Below, piece by piece: positions 24,248-33,720 of a stretch of 64,000 nucleotides of DNA. The first letter of the stretch is position 1; each line of letters begins with the position of its first letter. The position numbers were made by a program, and so were the translations under genes. Location: contig CAJUQM010000002.1 of assembly GCA_910588005.1 (NCBI GenBank), positions 33,490 through 97,489 on the forward strand, in the 5' to 3' direction. Under the pieces are notes generated by a model. The model was not told the origin of the DNA. It did not search any database and saw nothing but the letters and a program-made list of their open reading frames with translations. Origin of the DNA: an uncultured Oscillibacter sp. GTDB taxonomy: Bacteria > Bacillota > Clostridia > Oscillospirales > Oscillospiraceae.

Positions 24248-25084
24248 TTATACCCGTTTTAGACAGGCCTTTACCAGGGCGGAGAATTTGGGTGCCGCCT
24301 CCTCCGCCGCCTCCAGCACTTCCTGGCCGGAGAGGGGCTGCTCCAGCACGCCCGCTCCCATGTTGGTACACAGGGTAAAGCCCAAAACCCGCATGCCGCA
24401 GTGGGCCGCCACAATTGCCTCCGGCACGGTGGACATACCCACGGCGTCCGCACCCAGAACCCTGGCCATGCGCACCTCGGCGGGGGTTTCGAACTGGGGA
24501 CCTGGGAAATACATATAGACGCCCTGCTGCAGGGACAAGCCCAGCTCCGCGGCGCTTTGCCGGGCCGCCTCCTGCAGAGCCGGGGTGTAAACGTGGCTGA
24601 CGTCCGGGAACCGGGGGCCGAATTCCTCTATATTGGGACCGTTTAGCGGGCCGCCGCCGAAGAGCTTGATATGGTCGGTAATCAACATAATGTCCCCGGG
24701 GGTATAGGTGGTGTTCACCGCTCCGGCGGCGTTGGTTACCAACAGAGTGTCCACCCCCAGCAGCCGCAGAACCCGGACAGGATAGCCCGCCTCTGCCATG
24801 GACCAGCCCTCATAGGTGTGGAGTCGGCCCTGCATTACCGCAACATTCTGTCCGGCCAGCCGCCCAAAGACAAACTGCCCCTTGTGGTCCGGCGCGGTAG
24901 AGTGCTTCATATGGGGAACCTCTCCATAGGGGACGACGATCGGGTTTTCCACCTCATCCCCCAAAAAGCCCAGGCCGGAGCCTAAAATCAGTAAAACCCT
25001 GGGTTGAAATGTTCCCAGCTTGGCGTGCAGGGATTCTGCGCTCTCTTGATACTGGGCGTAAACAGAATAGCCGTTCATATTCAT
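24248..25084 (-). CDS. Purine nucleoside phosphorylase (inosine/guanosine type)
   Basis: 278 residues. It cleaves purine nucleosides with phosphate to base and ribose 1-phosphate for salvage. The phosphate-binding GSGLG near residue 38, GRLHTYEGW, the VTNAAGAVN segment, the substrate loop GPQFETPAEVRMARVLGADAVGMSTVPE and the C-terminal TNMGAGVL are all present, as in trimeric class I enzymes (PunA/DeoD2). The ATG at 25084 overlaps the upstream stop as ATGA with GGAGG six bases before it; a second ATG two codons on is less well spaced. Confidence 0.96.
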   Translation of the reverse strand: MNMNGYSVYAQYQESAESLHAKLGTFQPRVLLILGSGLGFLGDEVENPIVVPYGEVPHMKHSTAPDHKGQFVFGRLAGQNVAVMQGRLHTYEGWSMAEAGYPVRVLRLLGVDTLLVTNAAGAVNTTYTPGDIMLITDHIKLFGGGPLNGPNIEEFGPRFPDVSHVYTPALQEAARQSAAELGLSLQQGVYMYFPGPQFETPAEVRMARVLGADAVGMSTVPEAIVAAHCGMRVLGFTLCTNMGAGVLEQPLSGQEVLEAAEEAAPKFSALVKACLKRV

Positions 25085-25473
25085 AATTTTCCTCCACATT
25101 CCCGGCAGAAGGCGTCCCCCTCCCGAATTGCCGCGCCGCAGGTAGAACATACCGGCGGCTCCGGTACACGGCCCAGGGCGTCGTTGATGTCCGCCAGCTG
25201 AGCATGGAGTTCATCAATCTCCTGGAGCTTGGACAGCAGGTCCTCAGACTCCGTGGGAGTACCGGTGTGGGTGGCGTAGACCATCCTGCCGACCTCCGTC
25301 AGTTTTCCTTTGATCTCACCTTCCACTGTGGCGGCGCGGACCCGAAGCTTGGCGGAGGACAGGAGGTCGTCCGCCATCTGTCCCGCGCCGTAGACCGCGT
25401 CGGCGGCCAGATCGCCCGCCTGCCAGGCGGTGCGCTGGACAAGCTCCAGCAGATTTTGCAGCTTCTCGTTCAT
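25081..25473 (-). CDS. Small zinc-ribbon protein
   Basis: 130 residues, cytoplasmic. Residues 1-100 are helical and charged (ENLLELVQRT-like start, ATVEGEIKGKLTEVGRMVY, a DLLSKLQEIDELHAQLADIND coiled-coil stretch). The end is a zinc ribbon with two CxxC knuckles (CSTCGAAI, CRECGGKL). Such proteins are common in clostridia but of unknown function. AAAGGAG lies upstream of the ATG. It overlaps purine nucleoside phosphorylase by four bases, so the two are co-translated. Confidence 0.75.
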   Translation of the reverse strand: MNEKLQNLLELVQRTAWQAGDLAADAVYGAGQMADDLLSSAKLRVRAATVEGEIKGKLTEVGRMVYATHTGTPTESEDLLSKLQEIDELHAQLADINDALGRVPEPPVCSTCGAAIREGDAFCRECGGKL

Positions 25474-25494
25474 AAAAAGGCTCCTTTCGTCTCT

Positions 25495-26445
25495 TTAATT
25501 CGCAGAGGCGGGGTTTTCAAAATAGGCGCTTCCTCCAATAAACTCCCGGGCCAGGGAATTGGCGGCGATATACTTCTCGTCCAGAGGCTCGATTTTCTCC
25601 AGACCGCGCAGAATCTCCTCCACCACAGGGTACTTTCCGGCGGGAAGGCCCTCCAGCAGAGGTACTACAAAGGGCTTCAGGACGGAGACGCTGATGGCCA
25701 GAGAGGAGTCGAACATGATGTCCGCGCTCTCCTTATAGGGGGAGATATACAGCTTTTCGCCCCGGCGGACGTTGTCCCACAGTTTCAGGGTGAATTCCGC
25801 ATCGCTGCCCCGGAACTTGAAGTCCCGGACGATCCGGCGGCAGAGGCGGAACCAGGGATGCTGAAAGACAACGGTTCCATCCTCGTCCACAATGTTGCTG
25901 CGGGCGGCGATATACAGCTTGAAGGCCCTGGGATTCTTACCCACAATGATATCGTTCAGCGCATGGATGCCCTCGAACACGGCCAGCTCGTCCTCTCCCA
26001 GGCGCAGGGGCTGAGAGAGGGTGTCGGAGCGCATCTGGCGGGCGAATTCATACTTGGGAACATGGATGGTTTTACCCTGGTCCAGCATGGTGAAGTGGCG
26101 GCTTAAGAGATCCACGTCCAAACAGAAGGGAGACTCGTAGTCAATGGCGCCCTCCCGGGTTCGGGGAGCGGTTTCGGGATCGATGGTGTTGAAGTAGTTG
26201 TCCATGGAGATGGTGTGGGTTACAATCCCCATCCCCTTGAGTTCTTCTTCGATTTTCATGGCGGTGGTGGTCTTGCCGGAGCCGGAGGGGCCGGACAGCA
26301 GGATAATGTGGGATTCCCTCCGGCGGGCGGCGATCTTCTGGGCGGCTTTTTTCACTTTATCGGTATAAACGGCATCGCTCCGCAGGGCAAAGCCCTGGGG
26401 GTCGCTGCGGATTTGCTCATTGATCTCTTTCAGAGAGTAAGACAT
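25495..26445 (-). CDS. Uridine kinase-like P-loop nucleoside kinase
   Basis: 316 residues. Walker A GPSGSGKTT lies near residue 51, then the DNYF motif of phosphoribulokinase/uridine kinase proteins (ISMDNYFNTID), DYESPFCLDVDLL, VFEGIHALND, and a substrate region with RRIVRDFKFRG. A helical ~35-residue N-terminal extension precedes the kinase core, and there is no TGS/threonyl-tRNA-synthetase-like N domain as in the largest clostridial relatives. It probably phosphorylates a nucleoside; uridine is the best guess, and purine salvage neighbours fit. Confidence 0.85.
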   Translation of the reverse strand: MSYSLKEINEQIRSDPQGFALRSDAVYTDKVKKAAQKIAARRRESHIILLSGPSGSGKTTTAMKIEEELKGMGIVTHTISMDNYFNTIDPETAPRTREGAIDYESPFCLDVDLLSRHFTMLDQGKTIHVPKYEFARQMRSDTLSQPLRLGEDELAVFEGIHALNDIIVGKNPRAFKLYIAARSNIVDEDGTVVFQHPWFRLCRRIVRDFKFRGSDAEFTLKLWDNVRRGEKLYISPYKESADIMFDSSLAISVSVLKPFVVPLLEGLPAGKYPVVEEILRGLEKIEPLDEKYIAANSLAREFIGGSAYFENPASAN

Positions 26446-26460
26446 GGGGGAGCGCTCCTT

Positions 26461-27936
26461 TCAGGCGTTGAAAAGTTTTTCATAAAAAGAGGCGAAGAGC
26501 CGCTGATTGGCAAGGTGCTTTTCGGGCCGCGCCGTATACTCCTGGGGATATTTCAGGTTGAAGGTCCGCTCAATGCGGTTGGTGCCCGGCACCACCATTT
26601 TGGTAGATCCGCCGGCGCCGAAAGACAAAATGGAACACAGCTCCGACATGATATAGATATTGTACAGGCACTGCGCGCCGGGGAGACTCCAACCGATATT
26701 TTCGAAGCTGCCGGACATATACTTTTGCCGGTAAAGGTAATAAGGGGCGTATCCGGCGGGGCGCAGGGCGGAGGCGGCATAGTCCAGCATCTCGGCCACC
26801 GAATCCGGAGGGGGGATCTTAAGGCCCTCCAGAAGAATGCGGCTGCCTTTTTTCAGCGCCAGAGTGTGGACGGTGATATTGTCTGTGCCAAAGGCCAGAC
26901 AGGCGTCCAGAGACCGGCGGAATCCCTCCGGGGAGTCCTCCGGCAGCCCTGCGATCAGATCCATGTTCACATGGGGAAAGCCGTATTTTGCCGTCAGATC
27001 CATGGCCCGGGCAATGTCTCCGGCAGTGTGCCGCCGCCCTATAGCCTGGAGAACGTGATCCTCCATGGTCTGGGGGTTGACGGATACCCGGGTGACGCCG
27101 TGGGCCTTTAAGACCGCCAATTTCTCTGCCGTGATGGTATCCGGACGGCCTGCTTCCACGGTGCGTTCGCCGCAGAGGGAGGTGTCAAAGGACTGCTCAA
27201 AGGCGGTCAGCACCCGGTCCAGCTGGTCCGCTGCCAGCGTGGTGGGAGTGCCGCCCCCCATGTAGAAAGTCCGGACCCGCAGACCCAGCTCCCGGACCAT
27301 GTCCCCCCCGGCCCGGATTTCCCCGATCAGGGCGTCCACGTAGGGGGATATCAGGCCAAAGCTCCGCTCTACAGAGTGGCTGACAAAGGAGCAGTAGGCA
27401 CAGCGGGTGGGGCAAAAGGGAATTCCCACATACACGGCCAGATCCCGGGGGGCCAGCGCCTTGGCCGCCTCCGCCGCCAAAGCGCCGGTCTCCGCCGCCA
27501 GCGCCGCCCGGCTGGAGGAGACAAAGTAGGTCTCCTCCAGGATCCTTTGGGCGTCGGAGCGGGATTTTCCCGCTCCGACGGCCCAGGCCGCGGGCTTGTC
27601 GGGCCGAACCCCCGTCAACATCCCCCAGGGGGGTGGGGCGTCCAGAAATTCCAGAGCAGCGAGATAGAAGCCGGCGGCGATGGCGTGCCGCCGCTGGCCC
27701 TCCCGGTCAAAGGCCGTGCCGGAGAGCGTGGCTGCAAAGCTGCGGGAGACGGTCTTTCCACAGCGGGTGAGGGCCGTGGAAGCGGTTAGGGAATCGCCGT
27801 CTTCCCGGCAGGAGACGACCGCCCCGTCCTCGCCGGGGGCTATGGGTTCGTAAACGGGAAGCTCTCCGGGGAAGAGATTCATCAGGCTCTGCTCCACAGT
27901 ATACCGCTCGTTGTGGCCTTTCAATACCAGTTTCAT
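26461..27936 (-). CDS. hemZ: Coproporphyrinogen dehydrogenase-like radical SAM protein HemZ
   Basis: 491 residues. A ~165-residue N-terminal domain precedes the radical SAM core with CPTRCAYC (CxxxCxxC), the GGGTPTTL motif, GRPDTITAEKL, RVSVNPQTM and NMDLIAGLPEDS. This architecture is HemZ, an oxygen-independent coproporphyrinogen oxidase-like protein. No other heme synthesis gene is in the window and many gut clostridia lack the pathway, so its substrate here is uncertain; it could act as a radical SAM enzyme or heme-handling protein. It ends 15 bases before the kinase start and begins 9 bases after the MBL hydrolase stop. Confidence 0.92.
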   Translation of the reverse strand: MKLVLKGHNERYTVEQSLMNLFPGELPVYEPIAPGEDGAVVSCREDGDSLTASTALTRCGKTVSRSFAATLSGTAFDREGQRRHAIAAGFYLAALEFLDAPPPWGMLTGVRPDKPAAWAVGAGKSRSDAQRILEETYFVSSSRAALAAETGALAAEAAKALAPRDLAVYVGIPFCPTRCAYCSFVSHSVERSFGLISPYVDALIGEIRAGGDMVRELGLRVRTFYMGGGTPTTLAADQLDRVLTAFEQSFDTSLCGERTVEAGRPDTITAEKLAVLKAHGVTRVSVNPQTMEDHVLQAIGRRHTAGDIARAMDLTAKYGFPHVNMDLIAGLPEDSPEGFRRSLDACLAFGTDNITVHTLALKKGSRILLEGLKIPPPDSVAEMLDYAASALRPAGYAPYYLYRQKYMSGSFENIGWSLPGAQCLYNIYIMSELCSILSFGAGGSTKMVVPGTNRIERTFNLKYPQEYTARPEKHLANQRLFASFYEKLFNA

Positions 27937-27945
27937 GACGGCTCC

Positions 27946-28563
27946 TTAAAAACGCCCGTCCATAGCCTGGCGGAGGTAGGGGTTGACTCGCCTCTCCCGA
28001 TTCAGCGTACTGCTTTCCATATGGCCGGGCAGCACCTGGAGATTGCCCTCCAGCTCTCCCAGCCGCCGCAGGGAGGAGAGGATCTTTGCCGTGTCGCCGC
28101 CGGGGAAGTCCGTCCGTCCGCAGGAGCCGGCAAAGAGAGTGTCCCCGCAAAAGAGGACGTCTCCGCAGCGCAGCGTCACGCTGCCCTCAGAGTGACCGGG
28201 AGTGTGAAGGACTTCAACGGTCAGCGCGCCCAGGTTCAGCCGGTCTCCCTCGCCGTAAAAATTTACGCCGCCGGAGAGCTGTGTGTGCAGGGGGAACAGC
28301 GAGGGATCCACATCGCAGTAGTCGCCCTTGTGAATATAGACCGCCGCCTCCGGAAAGGCCGCCGCCAGCTCCGCCGCGGCGCCGGTGTGGTCGTAGTGGC
28401 CGTGGGTCAGCAGGATGTACCGGACCTCCAGCCCTTTCAGCGCCGCCAGAAGACGGGGGGCGTCGCCGCCGGGATCGATGACGGCGGCCTGACGGGCTGC
28501 GCTGTCCTCCAGAATATAGCAGTTGGTGCCGATGGGACCTACCTGCATGGCTTTGATGTTCAT
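27946..28563 (-). CDS. MBL-fold metallo-hydrolase (glyoxalase II-like, YqgX type)
   Basis: 205 residues. The metallo-beta-lactamase signature HGHYDHTG (THxHxDH) lies near residue 56, followed by HTPGHSEGS, GDTLFAGSCGRTD and a C-terminal LPGHMESSTLNRER. NCYILED and DPGGD near the N-terminus are typical of the short glyoxalase II-like proteins, which hydrolyse thioesters such as S-lactoylglutathione or unknown analogues. The ATG at 28563 has GGGGAGG upstream. It is co-oriented with dtd and hemZ. Confidence 0.92.
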   Translation of the reverse strand: MNIKAMQVGPIGTNCYILEDSAARQAAVIDPGGDAPRLLAALKGLEVRYILLTHGHYDHTGAAAELAAAFPEAAVYIHKGDYCDVDPSLFPLHTQLSGGVNFYGEGDRLNLGALTVEVLHTPGHSEGSVTLRCGDVLFCGDTLFAGSCGRTDFPGGDTAKILSSLRRLGELEGNLQVLPGHMESSTLNRERRVNPYLRQAMDGRF

Positions 28564-28652
28564 AAAAACCTCCCCGCGCCCCGCGGCGCGCATACAGAAA
28601 CTGGGGCCGCTCCGGCTGAACGGCTCCCGGCGGCTTTTTTAGATTGGACGCT

Positions 28653-29099
28653 TTACAGCGTCCCCTCTGTGTCAAATAGGATGGTCACCGGACCGTCGTT
28701 GCGGGAGTCCACCTGCATATCGGCGCCAAATTCGCCCTGCTCCACCCGGAAGCCCCGTTCCCGGCACTGCGCCATAAATTTTTCATACAGCGGAATGGCC
28801 AGGTCCGGCTTTGCGGCCTTGGAAAAGCCGGGGCGGCGGGAGGAGGTATCGGCGTACAGCGTGAACTGGGAGACCACCAGCAGGCTTCCATTTACCTGCT
28901 CCAGGTTGAGGTTCATCCGCTCTTCCTCGTCCTCAAAGATTCTGAGATTGCAGATTTTATCCGCCAGCTTGACGGCGGTATCCTCCGTATCGTTGGGGCC
29001 CACGCCCAGCAAAACCAGATAGCCCTGGCCGATTTGGCCGCGGACCTGCCCCTCAATGGTGACGGACGCGTGTTTTACGCGGGTAACGACAGCGCGCAT
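28653..29099 (-). CDS. dtd: D-aminoacyl-tRNA deacylase
   Basis: 148 residues. It removes D-amino acids (and glycine misattached to tRNA-Ala) from tRNA. The cross-subunit motifs are present: SQFTLYAD near residue 78 (usual SQFTLYGD) and the Gly-cisPro motif within NDGPVTI at the C-terminus. The N-terminal MRAVVTRVKHASVTI is standard. Position after relA is the conserved Firmicutes relA-dtd order. GGAGGAG precedes the ATG. Confidence 0.96.
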   Translation of the reverse strand: MRAVVTRVKHASVTIEGQVRGQIGQGYLVLLGVGPNDTEDTAVKLADKICNLRIFEDEEERMNLNLEQVNGSLLVVSQFTLYADTSSRRPGFSKAAKPDLAIPLYEKFMAQCRERGFRVEQGEFGADMQVDSRNDGPVTILFDTEGTL

Positions 29100-29201
29100 G
29101 AAAACTCCTCCTTATTGGTTCTGGTCAATAGACTTGAAAAGCGAACGGGACGCCCTTTGCCGCCGCAAGCGGCCGGCTTGCGCAACCCCACTCACCGGCA
29201 G

Positions 29202-31412
29202 TCAGCCGGAGGGCCGGGTGACCTGGAGAACGCCGGAGATCTGGTTCAGCTTGTTGATGATCGTGCGCATCTGCTCCCCGTCCCGAACGCGGATTTCAAT
29301 ACGGGCGATGGCAAAGCCGTCCTCCGTGCTGCGGCATTGGATACCGGAGACAAAGGTCTTGGTGGTGGACAGGGCCGCAGATACGTCCAGCAGCAGGTTT
29401 AGCCGGTCCTTGGCCACCACCTCCAAGGTGGTGGGATAGCTTTCGTTGGTGTCGCTGCCCCAGGAAACCCGGATCCACCGGTCGGAGAGAGCCGGGTCCG
29501 CCCGGCGCTCCGGCGAGGCGTTGGGGCAGTCGCTGCGGTGGACGGATACGCCGTAACCCCGGGTGATAAAGCCTACGATTTCATCTCCCGGTACGGGGGT
29601 ACAGCATTTGGAAAATTTCACAAGGCAGTTATTGAGACCCTCTACGATGATCCCCTGCTCGCTCTTGACCTGCTTGGGGGCGGGGGAATGGGAGTCCTCC
29701 GCTTTTGAGCTGTTTTCCGAAGCCTCCAGAGCCTGCTTTTCCGCCTGCTGCTTGGCAATGCGCTGCAGCTCGCCCCGCATCCGGCTTACCGCCTTTTGAG
29801 CGGTGAAGCCGCCGTAGCCGATGGCGGCGTACATATCGTCCAGAGAGGGATAGGTGACCTTTTTCAAAAGCACCGGCAGCCGGTCGGGACCCAGCAGGTC
29901 CTTCATGGAGAGGCCGCAGTGCTTCAGCTCCGCTTCAAAGGCGGCGCGGCCGTTGACGATGTTCTCGTCCCGCCGCTCCTTTTTAAACCATTGGCGGATT
30001 TTGCTGCGGGCTTCGTTGCTCTTGGCGATTTTCATCCAGTCGCGGCTGGGACCCTTGGCGCCCTTAGAGGTCAGAATCTCCACAATATCGCCGTTTTTCA
30101 GCGTGTGGTCAAAGGTGACGATGCGCCCGTTGACCCTGGCCCCCACCATGCGGTTGCCCACTGCGGAGTGGATGGCATAGGCAAAATCAATGGGGGTGGC
30201 GCCGGCAGGCAGATTTTGCACGTCTCCGTTGGGGGTGAAGACGAACACCTCGTCCGCGAACATGTCGATCTTCAGAGAGTGGATAAACTCCTCCGCGTCC
30301 GCGCCCTCCTGGTTTTCCAGCAGGCGGCGGACCCACTCGTATTTCCCCTCGGCGCCGGCGCCCTGGCCGTTCTGCTTATACTTCCAGTGGGCCGCCACAC
30401 CGTATTCGGAGACCTCGTGCATGCTCCGGGTGCGGATCTGCACCTCGAAGGGGATGCCGTCAGTTCCCATAACTGTGGTGTGGAGAGATTGGTAACCGTT
30501 GGGCTTGGGGGTGCCGATATAGTCCTTAAACCGGCCCAGAATGGGGGTGTAGATATCATGGATGACGCCCAGGACATTATAGCAGTCCCCCACGTTTTCC
30601 ACGATTACCCGGAAGGCGAACAGGTCAAAAATCTCATCCAGGTTTTTATTCTGGCTGAACATCTTGCGGTAGATGCTGTAGGGGTGCTTTACCCGGCCGT
30701 AGACCAGGTGGGGGATGCCCAGTTCGTCCAGGCGGGTCTCCACCTGGGCGCGGGTTTTCTGCATGAACATGTCGTATTCCGTCTTTTTGGCGTCCAGCCG
30801 GGAGACAATCTCCTGATATCCCACCGGATCCAGATATTTCAAAGACAGGTCCTCCAGCTCCCATTTCATCCGCTGCATGCCGAGGCGGTGGGCGATGGGG
30901 GCATAGATCTCCATGGTCTCCAGAGATTTTTGCTTCTGCTTCTCCGGGGATTGGTACTCCATGGTGCGCATGTTGTGAAGCCGGTCAGAGATCTTGATGA
31001 GAATGACCCGGATGTCCTTGCTCATGGCGATGAGCATCTTCCGCAGGGTCTCCATCTGCTCGTCTTCCTTGGTGGCGTATTGAATACGGGTCAGCTTGCT
31101 GACGCCCTCTACAAGGTCGGCGATGGTGGGGGAGAAAAGGCGGGCGATGTCCGCATGCTCGGCGGGGGTGTCCTCAATGACGTCGTGAAGGAGGGCGGCC
31201 TCGATGGACTCGCTGTCCAGATTCAGCTCCTCCGCCACGATCTGGGCAACCGCCAGAGGATGGATAATATAGGGTTCGCCGCTCTTGCGCTTTTGCCCGT
31301 TGTGGCATTGGTCGGCGTATTCAAAGGCGTTGCGGATGCGGGAGAAGTCCGCCGAGGGATTGTACCCCCGGAGGGTCTTTTCCAGATGCTCGTACTGTTC
31401 TTGGATGGTCAT
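29202..31412 (-). CDS. relA: Bifunctional (p)ppGpp synthetase/hydrolase
   Basis: 736 residues, full-length Rel. The HD hydrolase domain has HDVIEDT (His-Asp at residues 76-77) and ISDRLHNMRTM. The synthetase domain (about 230-350) has FDLFAFRVIV and GRFKDYIGTPKPNGYQSLHT. A TGS domain (FTPNGDVQNLPAGATPIDFAY) and a C-terminal ACT domain follow. It makes and degrades the alarmones during the stringent response and binds the ribosome through its C-terminal domains. The ATG overlaps the recJ stop by four bases. A ~100-base spacer to dtd contains a GC-rich CGCAAGC/GCTTGCG inverted repeat. Confidence 0.97.
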   Translation of the reverse strand: MTIQEQYEHLEKTLRGYNPSADFSRIRNAFEYADQCHNGQKRKSGEPYIIHPLAVAQIVAEELNLDSESIEAALLHDVIEDTPAEHADIARLFSPTIADLVEGVSKLTRIQYATKEDEQMETLRKMLIAMSKDIRVILIKISDRLHNMRTMEYQSPEKQKQKSLETMEIYAPIAHRLGMQRMKWELEDLSLKYLDPVGYQEIVSRLDAKKTEYDMFMQKTRAQVETRLDELGIPHLVYGRVKHPYSIYRKMFSQNKNLDEIFDLFAFRVIVENVGDCYNVLGVIHDIYTPILGRFKDYIGTPKPNGYQSLHTTVMGTDGIPFEVQIRTRSMHEVSEYGVAAHWKYKQNGQGAGAEGKYEWVRRLLENQEGADAEEFIHSLKIDMFADEVFVFTPNGDVQNLPAGATPIDFAYAIHSAVGNRMVGARVNGRIVTFDHTLKNGDIVEILTSKGAKGPSRDWMKIAKSNEARSKIRQWFKKERRDENIVNGRAAFEAELKHCGLSMKDLLGPDRLPVLLKKVTYPSLDDMYAAIGYGGFTAQKAVSRMRGELQRIAKQQAEKQALEASENSSKAEDSHSPAPKQVKSEQGIIVEGLNNCLVKFSKCCTPVPGDEIVGFITRGYGVSVHRSDCPNASPERRADPALSDRWIRVSWGSDTNESYPTTLEVVAKDRLNLLLDVSAALSTTKTFVSGIQCRSTEDGFAIARIEIRVRDGEQMRTIINKLNQISGVLQVTRPSG

Positions 31413-33508
31413 GGCAGCTCACCTCGATTGTGGTTGACCCCGCCTGTGCCGATGCGGGTGAGATAGGGACAGGCGGCGAGGTCCACCTTCCCTTGAATGG
31501 GGTTTAAACTGGCCAGCAGGGTTTCGCCCTGGCGGGTGAGAGCCAGCAGGCCCCGCTCATGAAACACCGCCAGGGCCAGGGCAGTGCGGAGAAAGCTCTC
31601 ACTTCCGCCGCTCTCCGCCGCCAGACACCGCAGCCAGGGCAGCCATGGTTCGCTGGCCTTTCCATGGCGCAGGCGGCGTTCCAGCACCACCCAACAGGCG
31701 GCGAATTGCTCCCGGGAAGCCCGCAGGCGGCCCCTCTCCTGAATGGTCAGCGCCCCGCCGCCGAGCAGGCGGCTGAGCAGATCCAAGGCCTCGGCCTCAT
31801 GCCGGCTGGGGGTCAGGGAGGGGCGGACGTCGATCAGCTGCAGCTGCAGCGAGGTGGCCCCCCGGAAGGTATTGACCTGGAGGTAAAACGCGGCGTCCAC
31901 CCGGGCGCCCAGAGCCACGCCGCACTCCTCCGCCGTCACGGAGAAGAAAATTGCGTCAAACCGGCAGGAACCCTTGGAGAGACGGAATTTTAGATGTTTG
32001 CCCTGGCCCACAGGCTGCAGGTTGTCCACCGTGGCTCCCAGAAGGGCGAAGACAGGCCGGGTGTTGCCGGCGCCGTAGGGTTCCAGCAGGCTCAGCTGCT
32101 CCACCTCCTGAAGCGTTATGGCGGCAGGGCAGGCGACGGGGGCGTCCACCTCCAGGGAGGAGACGGGCAGCTCTCCGCCGGAGGCGGAGCGCACGTAGCG
32201 GTTCATCCGGGTTCGGAAGGCGGCGATGTTCTCCTCCGGAATGGTGAATCCGGCGGCCAGCTCATGGCCGCCGAAGCCGTCCAGTAGGTCGGCGCAGGAC
32301 TCCAGAGCCGCAAAGAGATTGAATCCGCCGTAGGACCGGCAGGAACCCTTGCCCGTGCCGTCTCTGAGATGGATCATAAAGCTGGGGCAGGAGTACTTTT
32401 CGCTGAGGCGGGAAGCTACGATGCCCACCACCCCCTGGTGCCAGCGATCGCTGGCCAGCACCAGAGCGCTGCGCTCCTCCCCCCGCAGGGATTCGATCTG
32501 GGCCACGGCGTCGGCACAGATGGCCTGCTCGACCTCTTGCCGCCTCCGGTTCAGTTCGCACAGTTCCCGGGCCATCTCCTCCGCCCGGGCGGGATCGGCG
32601 CACTCCAGCAGGTCGGCGGCCAGATCCGCCGCGCCCATGCGGCCGGCGGCGTTGATCCGGGGGGAGAGGACGAAGCCGATCTGAATGGAGGTGATGGGCC
32701 TGCCTAGCAGGCCCGCTTCTTTTAAAAGGGCGTGGACGCCCACAAAATCCGTGTGGGGCAGGGCCTCCAGCCCGCAGGATACGATGGTCCGGTTCTCGCC
32801 CTCCATCCGCATCACGTCGGCAATGGTGCCGATGGCGGCCAGAGTGCAGTACCGGGCGAACAGCGCGTCCTCACGGCTCTCCCCCCCCAGGGCCAGTACC
32901 AGCTTCAGGGCCACGCCCACGCCGGCCAGGTGCTTGAAGGGATAGGGACAGTCGGGCCGGTGGGGGTCCACCACCGCGGCGGCCCGGGGAAGGGCCTCCT
33001 TGCACTCGTGGTGGTCTGTTACCACTACGTCCAGTCCGATGGAGGCGGCAAAATCCACCTCTTCGTTGCCGGTGATACCACAGTCCACGGTGATCATCAG
33101 TGTGGCTCCCTGGTCCCGCAGGGCCTGGATGGCGTCCTTGGACAGTCCGTAGCCGTCCTCAATCCGCCGGGGAATATACCGCAGGCATTTTACGCCGCAG
33201 TTTTTTAAATAGTCCATCACCAGCACCGTGGAGGTGATGCCGTCCACGTCATAGTCGCCAAAGACGGCGATGGTCTCTTTTGCCGCGATGGCCCTTTGAA
33301 TACGGCTCGCGGCCTTGTCCATGTCCCGCATGAGCATGGGGGAGAGGGTCAGCTTTCGTTCCCGGTCCAAAAACTCCGCCGCAGACTCGGCGCTGTCCAC
33401 GCCCCGGGCGGCCAGCACTGTGGAGAGCAGGTAGGGATACCCCGCTCCCCGCAGAAGGTCCACAGCCTGGGGGGCGGGGGTCCCGATGTTCCATTTTTGA
33501 AATTTCAC
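31409..33508 (-). CDS. recJ: Single-stranded-DNA-specific 5'-3' exonuclease RecJ
   Basis: 699 residues from a GTG at 33508 with AAAGGAG upstream. DHH-family motifs are complete: FGDYDVDGITST, DHHECKE, the second-domain GKGSCRSYGGFNLF and GFGGHELAAGF, then an OB-like domain and a C-terminal region. RecJ digests 5' ssDNA in mismatch, base-excision and recombinational repair. The recJ-relA-dtd order matches Bacillus except that apt is missing between recJ and relA. A promoter lies about 60 bases upstream, divergent from rimP. Confidence 0.95.
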   Translation of the reverse strand: MKFQKWNIGTPAPQAVDLLRGAGYPYLLSTVLAARGVDSAESAAEFLDRERKLTLSPMLMRDMDKAASRIQRAIAAKETIAVFGDYDVDGITSTVLVMDYLKNCGVKCLRYIPRRIEDGYGLSKDAIQALRDQGATLMITVDCGITGNEEVDFAASIGLDVVVTDHHECKEALPRAAAVVDPHRPDCPYPFKHLAGVGVALKLVLALGGESREDALFARYCTLAAIGTIADVMRMEGENRTIVSCGLEALPHTDFVGVHALLKEAGLLGRPITSIQIGFVLSPRINAAGRMGAADLAADLLECADPARAEEMARELCELNRRRQEVEQAICADAVAQIESLRGEERSALVLASDRWHQGVVGIVASRLSEKYSCPSFMIHLRDGTGKGSCRSYGGFNLFAALESCADLLDGFGGHELAAGFTIPEENIAAFRTRMNRYVRSASGGELPVSSLEVDAPVACPAAITLQEVEQLSLLEPYGAGNTRPVFALLGATVDNLQPVGQGKHLKFRLSKGSCRFDAIFFSVTAEECGVALGARVDAAFYLQVNTFRGATSLQLQLIDVRPSLTPSRHEAEALDLLSRLLGGGALTIQERGRLRASREQFAACWVVLERRLRHGKASEPWLPWLRCLAAESGGSESFLRTALALAVFHERGLLALTRQGETLLASLNPIQGKVDLAACPYLTRIGTGGVNHNRGELP

Positions 33509-33568
33509 TGGTGTCTCGGGTCTCCTTTCCCAATGGCGGCGGCGCGCCAGACCTATTATAACTTTTTT

Positions 33569-33597
33569 ATTATAGCAGGAAAGACCGGCCAGGTAAA
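33569..33597 (-). promoter_or_regulatory. Candidate sigma-A promoter of the recJ-relA unit
   Basis: On the minus strand TTTACC (33592-33597) and a perfect TATAAT (33569-33574) are separated by exactly 17 bases. A second TATAAT at 33555-33560 has no good -35. The region 33509-33806 otherwise contains only the divergent rimP promoter and leader. Confidence 0.75.
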
Positions 33598-33664
33598 GAA
33601 AAAATCTTAACATTTTCAACAAAATCCAGCAGTTGCGGTTCTTGAGAAGTTAAAAAAGAAATGC

Positions 33665-33693
33665 TTGCACTTTTTCATAGGTTATGATATATT
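33665..33693 (+). promoter_or_regulatory. Candidate sigma-A promoter of the rimP-nusA-infB operon
   Basis: TTGCAC (33665-33670), 17-base spacer, TATATT (33688-33693). The surrounding DNA is markedly AT-rich. The transcript would begin near 33700, just before the leader hairpin. Confidence 0.78.
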
Positions 33694-33720
33694 GTGTATG
33701 TTAGTAATGTGTAATCTCGG

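Noticed and set aside
29100..29201. Terminator between relA and dtd
   Set aside because: CGCAAGC/GCTTGCG can pair, but there is no U-tract and the stem is short; recorded only in the relA note.
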